From positions 1 to 64,000 of the forward strand of contig SUVR01000007.1 of assembly GCA_015061915.1 (NCBI GenBank): DNA of 64,000 bases, in the 5' to 3' direction. Made by a program: the position numbers and the translations under genes. The notes under the pieces were generated by a model. That model did not search any database, had not been told where the DNA came from, and saw only the letters and a program-made list of their open reading frames with translations. This DNA is from Lentisphaerota bacterium (lineage in GTDB: Bacteria; Verrucomicrobiota; Lentisphaeria; Victivallales; UBA1829). This document shows, in pieces, positions 25,366-32,656 of this stretch (within the stretch, counting starts at the first letter, position 1; the number at the start of each line of letters is the position of its first letter).

Positions 25366-26265
25366 ATGACGATCATTGATGAGATCAGGCAGCTCAAGGC
25401 ACAGCACAATGCGGTGATCCTCGCCCATAACTATGTGAACGGTGAGATTCAGGATATTGCGGATTTCTGCGGCGACTCATTGGAGTTGAGCATCAAGGCG
25501 AAAGATGTGAAAGCGCCCGTGATCGTTTTCTGCGGTGTCCGGTTTATGGCGGAGACTGCCAAGCTCCTGTCCCCGGATTCTATTGTCCTGCTGCCCAATT
25601 CCGATGCCGGTTGCCCCATGGCGGATATGGCGGATGCCGGTGAAGTCGCCGCTTTCCGGAAGGAAAATCCCGATTCCCTGCTGGTGGCGTATGTGAACAG
25701 CACCGCCGCCGTAAAAGCAAATGTGGATATCTGCTGTACCTCCGGCAATGTGGAAAAGGTGCTGAACTCCATCCCTGCCGAAAAAAAAGTTATGTTCCTG
25801 CCGGACCGCAATCTGGGCGGCAATATGGTGAATAAGCTGGAACGCAGTATGGAACTCTGGCGCGGTTACTGTCCGATCCACAACAAAGTTACAGTGGAAA
25901 CGATCACAGAAGCCCGTAAAGCGCATCCCGGTGCAGTGGTGCTTGTTCATCCGGAATGTCAGGTGGATGTGATTGCTGCCTGTGACCACGCTTTGAGTAC
26001 GGGCGGGATCCTGAAATATGTCCGCGAATCGACGGAAACCGAGTTCATTATCGGCACGGAATGTGGTATTCTGCACCGTCTGCGGAAAGAAAATCCCGGC
26101 AAGAAATTTTACTCGCTCCAGCCGGAACTGGTCTGTGTGGATATGAAAAAGATCACATTGGAAAATGTGCGTGACTGCCTCAAAAATATGTCCGAACAGA
26201 TCGAACTGCCGGAAGACCTGATGAAGTCTGCCGTCCGCCCCATCGAAGCAATGCTGGCTCTGTAA
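25366..26265 (+). CDS. nadA: Quinolinate synthase NadA
   Basis: 299 aa. It condenses iminoaspartate with dihydroxyacetone phosphate to quinolinate in de novo NAD synthesis. Motifs: ILAHNY, DFCGDSLELS, and Cys83, Cys169 and Cys257, which match the spacing of the three 4Fe-4S ligands in this family; HPEC and GTECGILHR are also present. nadC is in the window too (35584) but far away, and nadB is absent. The stop codon directly abuts that of the convergent esterase gene with no intergenic base. Confidence 0.96.
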   Translation: MTIIDEIRQLKAQHNAVILAHNYVNGEIQDIADFCGDSLELSIKAKDVKAPVIVFCGVRFMAETAKLLSPDSIVLLPNSDAGCPMADMADAGEVAAFRKENPDSLLVAYVNSTAAVKANVDICCTSGNVEKVLNSIPAEKKVMFLPDRNLGGNMVNKLERSMELWRGYCPIHNKVTVETITEARKAHPGAVVLVHPECQVDVIAACDHALSTGGILKYVRESTETEFIIGTECGILHRLRKENPGKKFYSLQPELVCVDMKKITLENVRDCLKNMSEQIELPEDLMKSAVRPIEAMLAL

Positions 26266-28080
26266 TCATACCGGATCGATCTGCCGGACGGTGCCTTTTG
26301 CCATCCGGCAGAGGTGGGTAATGTCTGCGATCTTCAGAATATCCTGCACATAAAGTCCCATCGTAAAAAAGTCTTTCCGCTCCCGTTGATAAGTGAGTGA
26401 AGCCGGACCTTTTTCCAGAATCGTTTTTATCGGATTGTTCTGAAAAACGGAGTAGAGCAGGGCGGCAGGAGCAAGATCTTTGTATCCGGCGATCACGATT
26501 TCAGTTCCGGGCAGAACCGTGTTCAGAAAATCGCAAACGATCCTGTAATCCTCCACCCATTTTCCCTGCAGGGTCATGCCGAGCCACAGGAGAGAGCGGG
26601 AGTATTCGGCAAAGTTGGAGGCATACGCATTTTCTGTACTGTTTTCTCCGCAGGCGTATGGATCGAACAGGACAATGCTGCCGTTCCCTCCGGTAACTTC
26701 CCGGAACAGTTCCGTTCCGGTGAGAGATTCTTTTCCGCAGGGACCGGCAAAGACCGTGACCGGTTCTCCGGCTGCTCCCCGCTTCAGCAACAGCGGGATC
26801 AGGCGTCCGTCGCTGCCGAGGAGGGCATAGCGTTCCCAACCATCGACCGTGGTATATCGTTTACTACCGGAACAGGTTACGGCTTTCAGTCCCAGTTTTT
26901 GACGGAGCTCAACTTCGCTGACAGAATGACTTAGTTCAGCCAGTTCAGCCGCCTTCTTTTTACAATATTTTTCAATATTGGTGATGTATGCCGGGCGTTC
27001 CTTCAGGGGGAAGACAAGCGCTTCTTCTTCGGTCATGAGGGTGAACTCCGGACGCTTCACCGGCAGCCCGTGTCCGATCCCTTTCAGGTGCAGTTCAAAC
27101 CACCCCAGCATCGTCTCCTGAATTTCCTGCCAGTAGCCGTGTTCCGTGTTGAAAATCTGGTAGGTGCAATGATCGCGTACGCCCATCAGTTCATAGATCT
27201 TTTCCGCCCGTGAAAAAGTCCGGAGCATTTCGGATGGTGCAAACGCGCGGCAGATGTCGTGCAGGGCATTGCAGATCTTTACCGCACGGGGAGCGATGAG
27301 GGCGATCACGCCCGCTTCTTCCGTATAGGTCAACCCGCCCGGCAGCAGTTCGCAGACGCAGTTCGAGGTCATGATGTACGATTCAAACGACCCCACGCTG
27401 ACTACCGGAACCGACGCCCTGATCCGTTCGTCCAGCGCGGTCAGCCACATCGTCTGATTGCCGCCTCCGCTGGCTCCGGTGGCGCCGATCCGTTCCGGAT
27501 CAACACAGGGCAGAGAGCAGAGCAGATCCACACCCCGCATATTATCCACCACCTGGATCCCCATAAGCGTTTCCCCGAAATTCAACAGGGAAAGACCGAG
27601 GCTGAAACCGTGATAATCCCATGTCCCGTGTTCGATGCTCCGTTCTCCTGCACCGAATACATCCGGGCAGAGGCAAACATAACCCAGCTTTGCAAGGGCG
27701 TGTCCCCGCTCCTGAACCCGTCCGGCAAGATGTCCATCCAGATGATGTCCGTGCATATTGATGACTCCGGGGAAGGGGCCTTCGCCATCCGGGATGTAAA
27801 GATTGGCGGTTACATAAAAATCTTTCCGGCTCTGGTAACAGATCTTGTGAATGGAGTAGCCGTCCCGCTGAACGATCCCGGTCGTCCGGACGTCCAGATC
27901 CAGTTTGTGGTCGATCGTGACGCCGAGCGATTTCCAGATTTTTTTGCGCAGTTCTGCCGGATCCCATTCCGCAAGATCCTGCGGAAGTTCGTGCAGACGG
28001 GAATATTCCGCCGCCAGCAGTTCCAGTTTTTTCCCTTCGTGACTGTTGAATCCCTCGCTCCAGACATTCGGTATTTTCAT
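26266..28080 (-). CDS. Acetylxylan-esterase-like alpha/beta hydrolase
   Basis: 604 aa, no signal peptide. Residues about 60-330 form an alpha/beta hydrolase of the AXE1/dienelactone hydrolase group: oxyanion region INMHGHH (108-113), nucleophile elbow GASGGGN with Ser204, and a candidate His near FNTEHGYW. The C-terminal 200 residues look like a second, degenerate hydrolase-like domain without a clear nucleophile (FAGPCGKES). Such double-domain proteins are common in Lentisphaerota and Planctomycetes, where they are thought to deacetylate glycans. No neighbouring glycan genes confirm the substrate. Confidence 0.72.
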   Translation of the reverse strand: MKIPNVWSEGFNSHEGKKLELLAAEYSRLHELPQDLAEWDPAELRKKIWKSLGVTIDHKLDLDVRTTGIVQRDGYSIHKICYQSRKDFYVTANLYIPDGEGPFPGVINMHGHHLDGHLAGRVQERGHALAKLGYVCLCPDVFGAGERSIEHGTWDYHGFSLGLSLLNFGETLMGIQVVDNMRGVDLLCSLPCVDPERIGATGASGGGNQTMWLTALDERIRASVPVVSVGSFESYIMTSNCVCELLPGGLTYTEEAGVIALIAPRAVKICNALHDICRAFAPSEMLRTFSRAEKIYELMGVRDHCTYQIFNTEHGYWQEIQETMLGWFELHLKGIGHGLPVKRPEFTLMTEEEALVFPLKERPAYITNIEKYCKKKAAELAELSHSVSEVELRQKLGLKAVTCSGSKRYTTVDGWERYALLGSDGRLIPLLLKRGAAGEPVTVFAGPCGKESLTGTELFREVTGGNGSIVLFDPYACGENSTENAYASNFAEYSRSLLWLGMTLQGKWVEDYRIVCDFLNTVLPGTEIVIAGYKDLAPAALLYSVFQNNPIKTILEKGPASLTYQRERKDFFTMGLYVQDILKIADITHLCRMAKGTVRQIDPV

Positions 28081-28112
28081 GCTGTTTTCCTTATTCTGTA
28101 TTGAATTTTTAT

Positions 28113-28140
28113 CAAGATAGCATTTCTTTAACTGAATACA
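28113..28140 (-). promoter_or_regulatory. Promoter of the esterase gene
   Basis: Minus strand: -35 TTGTAT (28135-28140), 16-nt spacer, -10 TATCTT (28113-28118), 32 nt before the start codon. Confidence 0.5.
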
Positions 28141-28159
28141 AGTCTATTCCTTTTTTTCT

Positions 28160-28206
28160 TTGATAAAAAGAAAGCGGGGAAATCCTTTTTCAAGGACTTT
28201 CCCCGC
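28160..28206 (-). terminator. Intrinsic terminator of the Pro/His-rich protein gene
   Basis: GCGGGGAAATCCTT (from 28174) pairs with AAGGACTTTCCCCGC (to 28206) with one bulge. On the minus strand the stem is followed by CTTTCTTTTTATC. Confidence 0.75.
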
Positions 28207-28275
28207 AGTTTGCATTTGAAACATCTCTGCTTCTTCATCATTATTGTACATCATACGGTCATGGTTTCTCCTTTC

Positions 28276-28698
28276 TCAGCGGCGTCCGCCTTTGTCCTTC
28301 TTGTTGTTGTGCTTCGGAGCAGGGGCTTTGCCTCTGTTGTCGTGCCGCTGCGGAGCGGGCTTCACGTGCTTCTGCGGCGGCGCGGGGCGGAAGAAATCCC
28401 GGCGGGGTGCAGGCTTGTGAATCACGACCGGTCTCGGCGGTGCGGGCTGGTGAACGATCACCGGAGCGGGCTGAACGTATGCCGGGGGCGGTGCAATGAC
28501 CGGTGCCGGATTGTTTGCCACCACGATGTCCGGACCATCCAGCAGATCCACGATTGCTCTTACAATCTGCACTGCTGTGTTGCCGCCGTCATGATGCCGG
28601 TGATGATCTTTGGCGTTTGCCGTTGCGGTCCCTGCCACTGCGAATACTGCCACTGCTGCCAGGCAGCCGATCCATTTTGCTTTCTTTGTGTTCGTCAT
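28276..28698 (-). CDS. Exported Pro/His/Lys-rich small protein
   Basis: 140 aa from ATG 28698, which follows AAGGAG; the frame to 28764 has no site. A signal peptide (about residues 1-29, GCLAAVAVFAVAGTATANA) is followed by DHHRHHDGG, a short helical part (VQIVRAIVDLLD), then low-complexity Pro/Ala/Val repeats (PAPVI, PAPP, KPAPRR). It ends in a strongly basic tail (HNNKKDKGGRR). I recognise no family. Composition suggests a periplasmic or surface linker that binds metal (His) or polyanions (Lys/Arg). It stands alone with its own terminator. Confidence 0.75.
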   Translation of the reverse strand: MTNTKKAKWIGCLAAVAVFAVAGTATANAKDHHRHHDGGNTAVQIVRAIVDLLDGPDIVVANNPAPVIAPPPAYVQPAPVIVHQPAPPRPVVIHKPAPRRDFFRPAPPQKHVKPAPQRHDNRGKAPAPKHNNKKDKGGRR

Positions 28699-28830
28699 AA
28701 TCCGATCTCCTTGATTGAAGGTTTTTGTTTTCCGGATCGCCTCTTGCGGTCCTTTCATAAACAATAACGCTTCGGAAATCGAATTATTGTATAATCAAAC
28801 GATTATTTTGCGATTTTTTTGTTTTGAGCA

Positions 28831-28873
28831 CAAAAAAAGACTGCTGTTTACCTTTTGAAGATAAACAACAGCC
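28831..28873 (-). terminator. Intrinsic terminator of eda
   Basis: On the minus strand GGCTGTTGTTTATC pairs with GTAAACAGCAGTC (G-T pairs included) and is followed by seven T residues, 18 nt after the eda stop. Confidence 0.7.
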
Positions 28874-28890
28874 GTTATACAGCTTCAAAT

Positions 28891-29547
28891 TTATTTTGCG
28901 AGAAGAGCGGCTTCTGCGATAAGGGAGTCGATCTTGTCCCAATTGTCTGCATCAAGATCTTCCGCTTTGCCCAGCCAGGTGCCGCCGACTGCTGCGACTT
29001 CCTTGATCGCCAGGTAGTCTGCCGCATTTCTGCTGGTGACGCCGCCGGTGGGCATGAAGCGCAGTCCGAGGTGTTTGTAAGGACCGGATACCGCTTTGAG
29101 CATGGTGGCGCCGCCGGCTGCTTCAGCGGGGAAGAACTTGAGGAAACGGCAGCCCAGTTCGCAAGCCTGTTCGATTTCAGAAGGCGTGCAGACGCCGGGT
29201 GCAAAGGGATGTCCGCCCTCGATCGCTGCTTTGACAACACGGGGATTGAAGCCGGGAGCCACCGCAAAACGGGCACCGGAATCAAAGGCGCGCTTCAGGT
29301 CTGCCACATTCAGGATCGTTCCTGCGCCAACATAAAGTTCGGGGAAATTTTTGGAAATACTGGTGATGATGGATGCCGCTTCTTTCGTACGGAACGTGAT
29401 CTCTGCCGCACCGAGCCCACGCTTCATCAGCAATTCACAGAGTTTCAGCGCTTTGGTTTCAGAGGTGAGGACAAGGACGGGGATAATACGGATGGATGCC
29501 AGACGGTCTGCCGCTTCCTGACATCTTTCAACAAAATCCTGATTCAT
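28891..29547 (-). CDS. eda: 2-dehydro-3-deoxy-phosphogluconate (KDPG/KHG) aldolase
   Basis: 218 aa, class I aldolase. Glu49 in AEITFRT and the Schiff-base Lys137 in GCRFLKFFP match the family active site; GAGTI and PTGGV line the phosphate pocket. It cleaves KDPG (or 4-hydroxy-2-oxoglutarate) to pyruvate and an aldehyde, at the end of the Entner-Doudoroff and hexuronate routes. The hexuronate link fits the GH28-type gene elsewhere in the window. It is a single gene with its own promoter and terminator. Confidence 0.9.
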   Translation of the reverse strand: MNQDFVERCQEAADRLASIRIIPVLVLTSETKALKLCELLMKRGLGAAEITFRTKEAASIITSISKNFPELYVGAGTILNVADLKRAFDSGARFAVAPGFNPRVVKAAIEGGHPFAPGVCTPSEIEQACELGCRFLKFFPAEAAGGATMLKAVSGPYKHLGLRFMPTGGVTSRNAADYLAIKEVAAVGGTWLGKAEDLDADNWDKIDSLIAEAALLAK

Positions 29548-29584
29548 GAGAAATCTCCAGTGGTTGTTAACAAGATATAAGGTT

Positions 29585-29612
29585 AAAATACAGCCCTGTT
29601 CGGATTTTGCAA
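29585..29612 (-). promoter_or_regulatory. Promoter of eda
   Basis: Minus strand: -35 TTGCAA (29607-29612), 16-nt spacer, -10 TATTTT (29585-29590), 37 nt before the start codon. Confidence 0.55.
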
Positions 29613-29641
29613 GACGGAAGAAACATTTTTTTTGAAAAAAA

Positions 29642-30193
29642 TCAGCCGAGAATCAGTGTCTTGACTGCCAGAGCGATCAGAACCAAACCGCCAACGATTT
29701 CGCATTTGCTGCCCAACAGCTTTCCGGAGAACCGTCCGCCGAAGCATCCGCCCAGAGAGATCAGAAAAGTCGTGATACCGATGAGTGTAACTTCCGGGAT
29801 AATGTGGACCTCACCCAGACAGGCGAAAGAGATCCCCACCAGAAACGCATCAATGCTGGTCGCAACCGCAAGCAGAAGCAGCGCTTTGATGCCGAAAGAG
29901 ACTTTTTCCTCCTTGCCGCAGTCCCAGATCATCTTCCCGCCGATTCCCGCAAGAAGCAGGGCAGCAATATATTTTCCGTAGGTCCGGATCACACAGCCGA
30001 AAAGATTTCCGCCAAACCACCCGGCCAGAGGCATCAGCGCCTGAAAGAGACCGAACATGGCTGCCGTGAGCAGAATCCGTTTCCAGGTGAAATTTTTGCC
30101 GTCGGCAGCACTCAACGCCACAGAAACAGCCAGCGCATCCATGGAAAGACTTACGCCGATGAGGAAAATTTCAGTCCAGTGGGCAGGTGACAT
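29642..30193 (-). CDS. mntP: Putative manganese efflux pump MntP
   Basis: 183 aa from ATG 30193, which follows AAGGAA. The frame upstream to 30235 covers the promoter's -10 and is rejected. Six hydrophobic segments; the two-repeat pattern with SLSMDALAVSV in helix 1 and SIDAFLVGISF in helix 4 is diagnostic. It exports Mn2+ across the inner membrane. In other bacteria mntP is controlled by an RNA element (yybP-ykoY), but the short leader here (about 37 nt) leaves no room for one. Confidence 0.92.
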   Translation of the reverse strand: MSPAHWTEIFLIGVSLSMDALAVSVALSAADGKNFTWKRILLTAAMFGLFQALMPLAGWFGGNLFGCVIRTYGKYIAALLLAGIGGKMIWDCGKEEKVSFGIKALLLLAVATSIDAFLVGISFACLGEVHIIPEVTLIGITTFLISLGGCFGGRFSGKLLGSKCEIVGGLVLIALAVKTLILG

Positions 30194-30235
30194 TGTGATG
30201 TTCCTTGAAAAGAGGTTAATTGTCCGGGTTTGCAT

Positions 30236-30263
30236 AATATAGCACAGAATGCCGCATTTTCAA
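30236..30263 (-). promoter_or_regulatory. Promoter of mntP
   Basis: Minus strand: -35 TTGAAA (30258-30263), 16-nt spacer, -10 TATATT (30236-30241). It begins 8 nt from the palindromic element at 30272. Confidence 0.65.
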
Positions 30264-30271
30264 GCAGAAAA

Positions 30272-30412
30272 GCACCCGGGGCGGCGCCGCCGGACTGGTG
30301 ACCAGTCCGGCACTGCGCATTTTCAGCAGCGCGGATCACTCCGCTGCTGAAAATACGCACAAAAAAATATGCCGGCGCAGTGCCGGCATATTTTTTGCGC
30401 CGCCCCGGGTGC
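30272..30412. repeat. 141-nt nested palindromic element with two possible folds
   Basis: A perfect 16-bp outer stem (30272-30287 with 30397-30412, GCACCCGGGGCGGCGC and its complement) encloses three hairpins with almost no unpaired bases between them. Arm 1 is 10 bp (30290-30310), arm 2 about 17 bp with a 2-nt bulge (30314-30359), arm 3 a perfect 15 bp (30362-30396). A competing 12-bp pairing, CCGGCACTGCGC (30307-30318) with GCGCAGTGCCGG (30375-30386), would break arms 1 and 3 and turn the whole into one long rod. Both folds are internally consistent. It sits between the 3' end of the Gfo/Idh gene and the mntP promoter. No protein is encoded. It could be a miniature transposon, a protein-binding cruciform, or an elaborate terminator. 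Confidence 0.85.
30362..30396. terminator. Bidirectional terminator arm
   Basis: A15-bp perfect stem (AAAAAATATGCCGGC with GCCGGCATATTTTTT, loop GCAGT). It ends in a T-run on both strands and so can terminate the Gfo/Idh transcript on the minus strand. It is arm 3 of the larger element. Confidence 0.7.
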
Positions 30413-30441
30413 GGGGCATTGCGCCTGTTATTCTTTACCGC

Positions 30442-31707
30442 TTATTTCTTTTTAGCGGCATCTTTTTTTGCTGCGGGCTTTTTAGCGGCTGACTTTTTGG
30501 GTGCTGCTTTTTTCTGACCGTTTGCAAAATATTTCAGCACTTCTTTATCCACGGGCGGAATATCGAATGCTTCGTTTCGGTTGCGGATGGACTTACTGCC
30601 CAGCACGCCGGTCGCCACGGAGTTACGGGCGGCGATGGGGGAGTTGCTGGGGATGGTGCCTTCGTTTTTGGCGAACTTGATGAACGCCTTGACGATTTCC
30701 GGGTCAGCGCCGCCGTGACCACCTACTGATGGCTGCATTCTGTAAACAATATCCGGATCACCGAATTTCCAGTAGCGGTTGGTGAAGACGCCGATATGGG
30801 ATTCGTCCAGATTTTCGATTCTGCCCTTGTCGCCGATGAAGGTGTAGTTGCGGCAGGCATCGGGCGTGTAGTGACACTGCATATAGTTTGCCACGATCCC
30901 GTTATCCAGCTGCATCATCACGGTGCTTTCGTCTTCCACGTCGATGACGGGGGAGTATCCTTCCTGTTCCAGCGGGGGCCAGAAATCGTTGCTCCAGGTG
31001 GTGATCCCGTCTTCTTCGGGTTTTCTGCGTTTTGTGGTGCGGTTGTAGACGGAGAGTCTGCCCATGCCGACTACGCGCTGGGTGTAGCCGCCGCAGAGCC
31101 AGTGGATCACGTCGATGTCATGCGCGCCCTTCTGGAGCAGGAGACCGGTGGTATTTTTCTGTTCAGAGTGCCAGTCTTTGAAGTAGGCATCGCCGCCGTA
31201 TGCGATGAAGTGACGGCACCAGCACGCCTGCACCTGACCGATGATACCGGAGTCGATCAGTTCTTTCATCTTGAGAATATAATCCATGTGACGCATATTG
31301 TGTCCCACGAAAAGTTTGCTGCCGGTTTCCATGGCAGTCTTCAGGATCCGGTCGCAGCCTTCGATGGTGATGGCGAGAGGCTTTTCGCAGTACACGGTCT
31401 TTCCTGCCTTGAGAGCGGCGACCGCCATTTCTTCGTGACAGTAGTCCGGCGTGGTGATAAATACGGCATCCACATCCTTGCGGGCGAGGAGCTTCTTGTA
31501 GTCGTCGGTCTTGTAAAGGGTATCCTTCGTACCGTCTTCCCTGTTCTTGGTATCAATGAACTCCTGATACCTCTTCAGTGCTTCCTCCTTGATGTCACAG
31601 GCGGCAACCACTTTTGCGCCGTTGACATGATGAGCGTTTCTGGAGAGCCCTCCGCGACCACCGGCGCCGATGACACCGATCCGCAATTCTTTCTTCTTTT
31701 CTGCCAT
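30442..31707 (-). CDS. Gfo/Idh/MocA-family oxidoreductase with Lys/Ala tail
   Basis: 421 aa, cytoplasmic. N-terminal Rossmann fold with GVIGAGGRGG (11-20), the family motif EKPL (108-111), and the C-terminal alpha/beta substrate domain with MQLDNGIVANYMQCHYTPDACR. Members oxidise or isomerise sugars using a tightly bound NAD(P). The last ~23 residues are a histone-H1-like Lys/Ala/Pro tail of KKxAAKK-type repeats, not a normal part of the fold. No Tat signal is visible. The start follows AAGGA and a promoter at 31765-31792. Confidence 0.85.
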   Translation of the reverse strand: MAEKKKELRIGVIGAGGRGGLSRNAHHVNGAKVVAACDIKEEALKRYQEFIDTKNREDGTKDTLYKTDDYKKLLARKDVDAVFITTPDYCHEEMAVAALKAGKTVYCEKPLAITIEGCDRILKTAMETGSKLFVGHNMRHMDYILKMKELIDSGIIGQVQACWCRHFIAYGGDAYFKDWHSEQKNTTGLLLQKGAHDIDVIHWLCGGYTQRVVGMGRLSVYNRTTKRRKPEEDGITTWSNDFWPPLEQEGYSPVIDVEDESTVMMQLDNGIVANYMQCHYTPDACRNYTFIGDKGRIENLDESHIGVFTNRYWKFGDPDIVYRMQPSVGGHGGADPEIVKAFIKFAKNEGTIPSNSPIAARNSVATGVLGSKSIRNRNEAFDIPPVDKEVLKYFANGQKKAAPKKSAAKKPAAKKDAAKKK

Positions 31708-31764
31708 AACGGATCAATCCTTCAATTTGATATTGATTTTTTGTTATATGCAAGGCAATGATAT

Positions 31765-31792
31765 AATCTACAGGGCAAATCCCGTTTTTCAA
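31765..31792 (-). promoter_or_regulatory. Promoter of the Gfo/Idh gene
   Basis: Minus strand: -35 TTGAAA (31787-31792), 16-nt spacer, -10 TAGATT (31765-31770). Confidence 0.55.
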
Positions 31793-31818
31793 GCGTAACC
31801 GGTAAGATTTTTCGATAA

Positions 31819-32556
31819 TTACGCTTTCCGGAAGACCGCCACATATTCCTGATTCCCTTTCGGACCCTTGATGGGGGAGGGGAGAACGGCAAGATTTTCC
31901 CAATGCAGCGTTTCCGTGGCAAAGGTTACCACCTTTTCAATGGCAGCCTGCCGTACATTTTCATCGGTCACCACGCCGCCGGGCGGTACATCCCGTTTCG
32001 GAGCCTCAAACTGGGGCTTGACGAGGATGAATGCGTGTGCGCCCGGAGCCATAAGTTTATCTGCCGGTTCCAGTGCTTTTGTTACGGAAATAAAAGAAAC
32101 ATCGGCAGTCACCACATCCACCGGATCCGGCACTTCATCTTCTGTTAAATTTTTGATGTTGATCCCCTCCCGGACGGCAACTCTGGGATCGTTCCGCAGT
32201 TTGCCGTGGAGCAGACCTTTTCCCACATCGGTGGCGTAAACTTTTCCGGCACCGTGACGGAGCATCACATCGGTGAATCCTCCGGTTGAAGCGCCGATAT
32301 CCAGCGCTGTCTTTCCGGTCAGATCCGGCAGAAATTGCTCCAGCGCCTCCACCAGTTTGAATGCGCCGCGGCTTACATATTCCAGTGCGGAATCCACCAG
32401 CAGCGGTGTTTCCGGATCCAGCATCTCGGAAGGTTTGCGCAGAAGCATATCGGCATTGAGCCGCACCTTGCCAGCCATAATGAAACGAGCTGCTTCATCC
32501 GGTGTTTCAAAGTGTCCCCGCTCACAAAGAAGCAGATCTGCCCGTATTTTTTTCAT
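31819..32556 (-). CDS. tlyA: TlyA-family rRNA 2'-O-methyltransferase
   Basis: 245 aa. Residues 1-65 are an S4 RNA-binding domain (RADLLLCERG, AGKVRLNADM). The rest is an FtsJ/RrmJ-type SAM methyltransferase with LDIGASTGGFTD as motif I. TlyA proteins methylate ribose of cytidines in 16S and/or 23S rRNA; in this lineage the role as haemolysin is only a historical name. Length is normal. It is divergent from the SpoIIE phosphatase gene, with about 100 nt between them. Confidence 0.92.
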   Translation of the reverse strand: MKKIRADLLLCERGHFETPDEAARFIMAGKVRLNADMLLRKPSEMLDPETPLLVDSALEYVSRGAFKLVEALEQFLPDLTGKTALDIGASTGGFTDVMLRHGAGKVYATDVGKGLLHGKLRNDPRVAVREGINIKNLTEDEVPDPVDVVTADVSFISVTKALEPADKLMAPGAHAFILVKPQFEAPKRDVPPGGVVTDENVRQAAIEKVVTFATETLHWENLAVLPSPIKGPKGNQEYVAVFRKA

Positions 32557-32592
32557 ATTTTTCTGTCTTTTCTATGTAATTTTATTTGATTT

Positions 32593-32622
32593 TTGCTGTT
32601 TTGCGTATAAAGTTACCATAAT
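32593..32622 (+). promoter_or_regulatory. Possible promoter of the SpoIIE-type phosphatase gene
   Basis: -35 TTGCTG (32593-32598), 18-nt spacer, -10 CATAAT (32617-32622). It overlaps the opposite-facing tlyA promoter. Confidence 0.35.
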
Positions 32623-32638
32623 AAACCCAAAATGTCAA
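32610..32638 (-). promoter_or_regulatory. Promoter of tlyA
   Basis: Minus strand: -35 TTGACA (32633-32638), 17-nt spacer, -10 TAACTT (32610-32615). Confidence 0.6.
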
Positions 32639-32656
32639 GTTCGGAGATGAAAAAAT

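Noticed and set aside
30272-30412. tRNA or tmRNA because of the cloverleaf shape
   Set aside because: The stems are far too long, and there is no T-loop consensus, CCA end or anticodon arm geometry.
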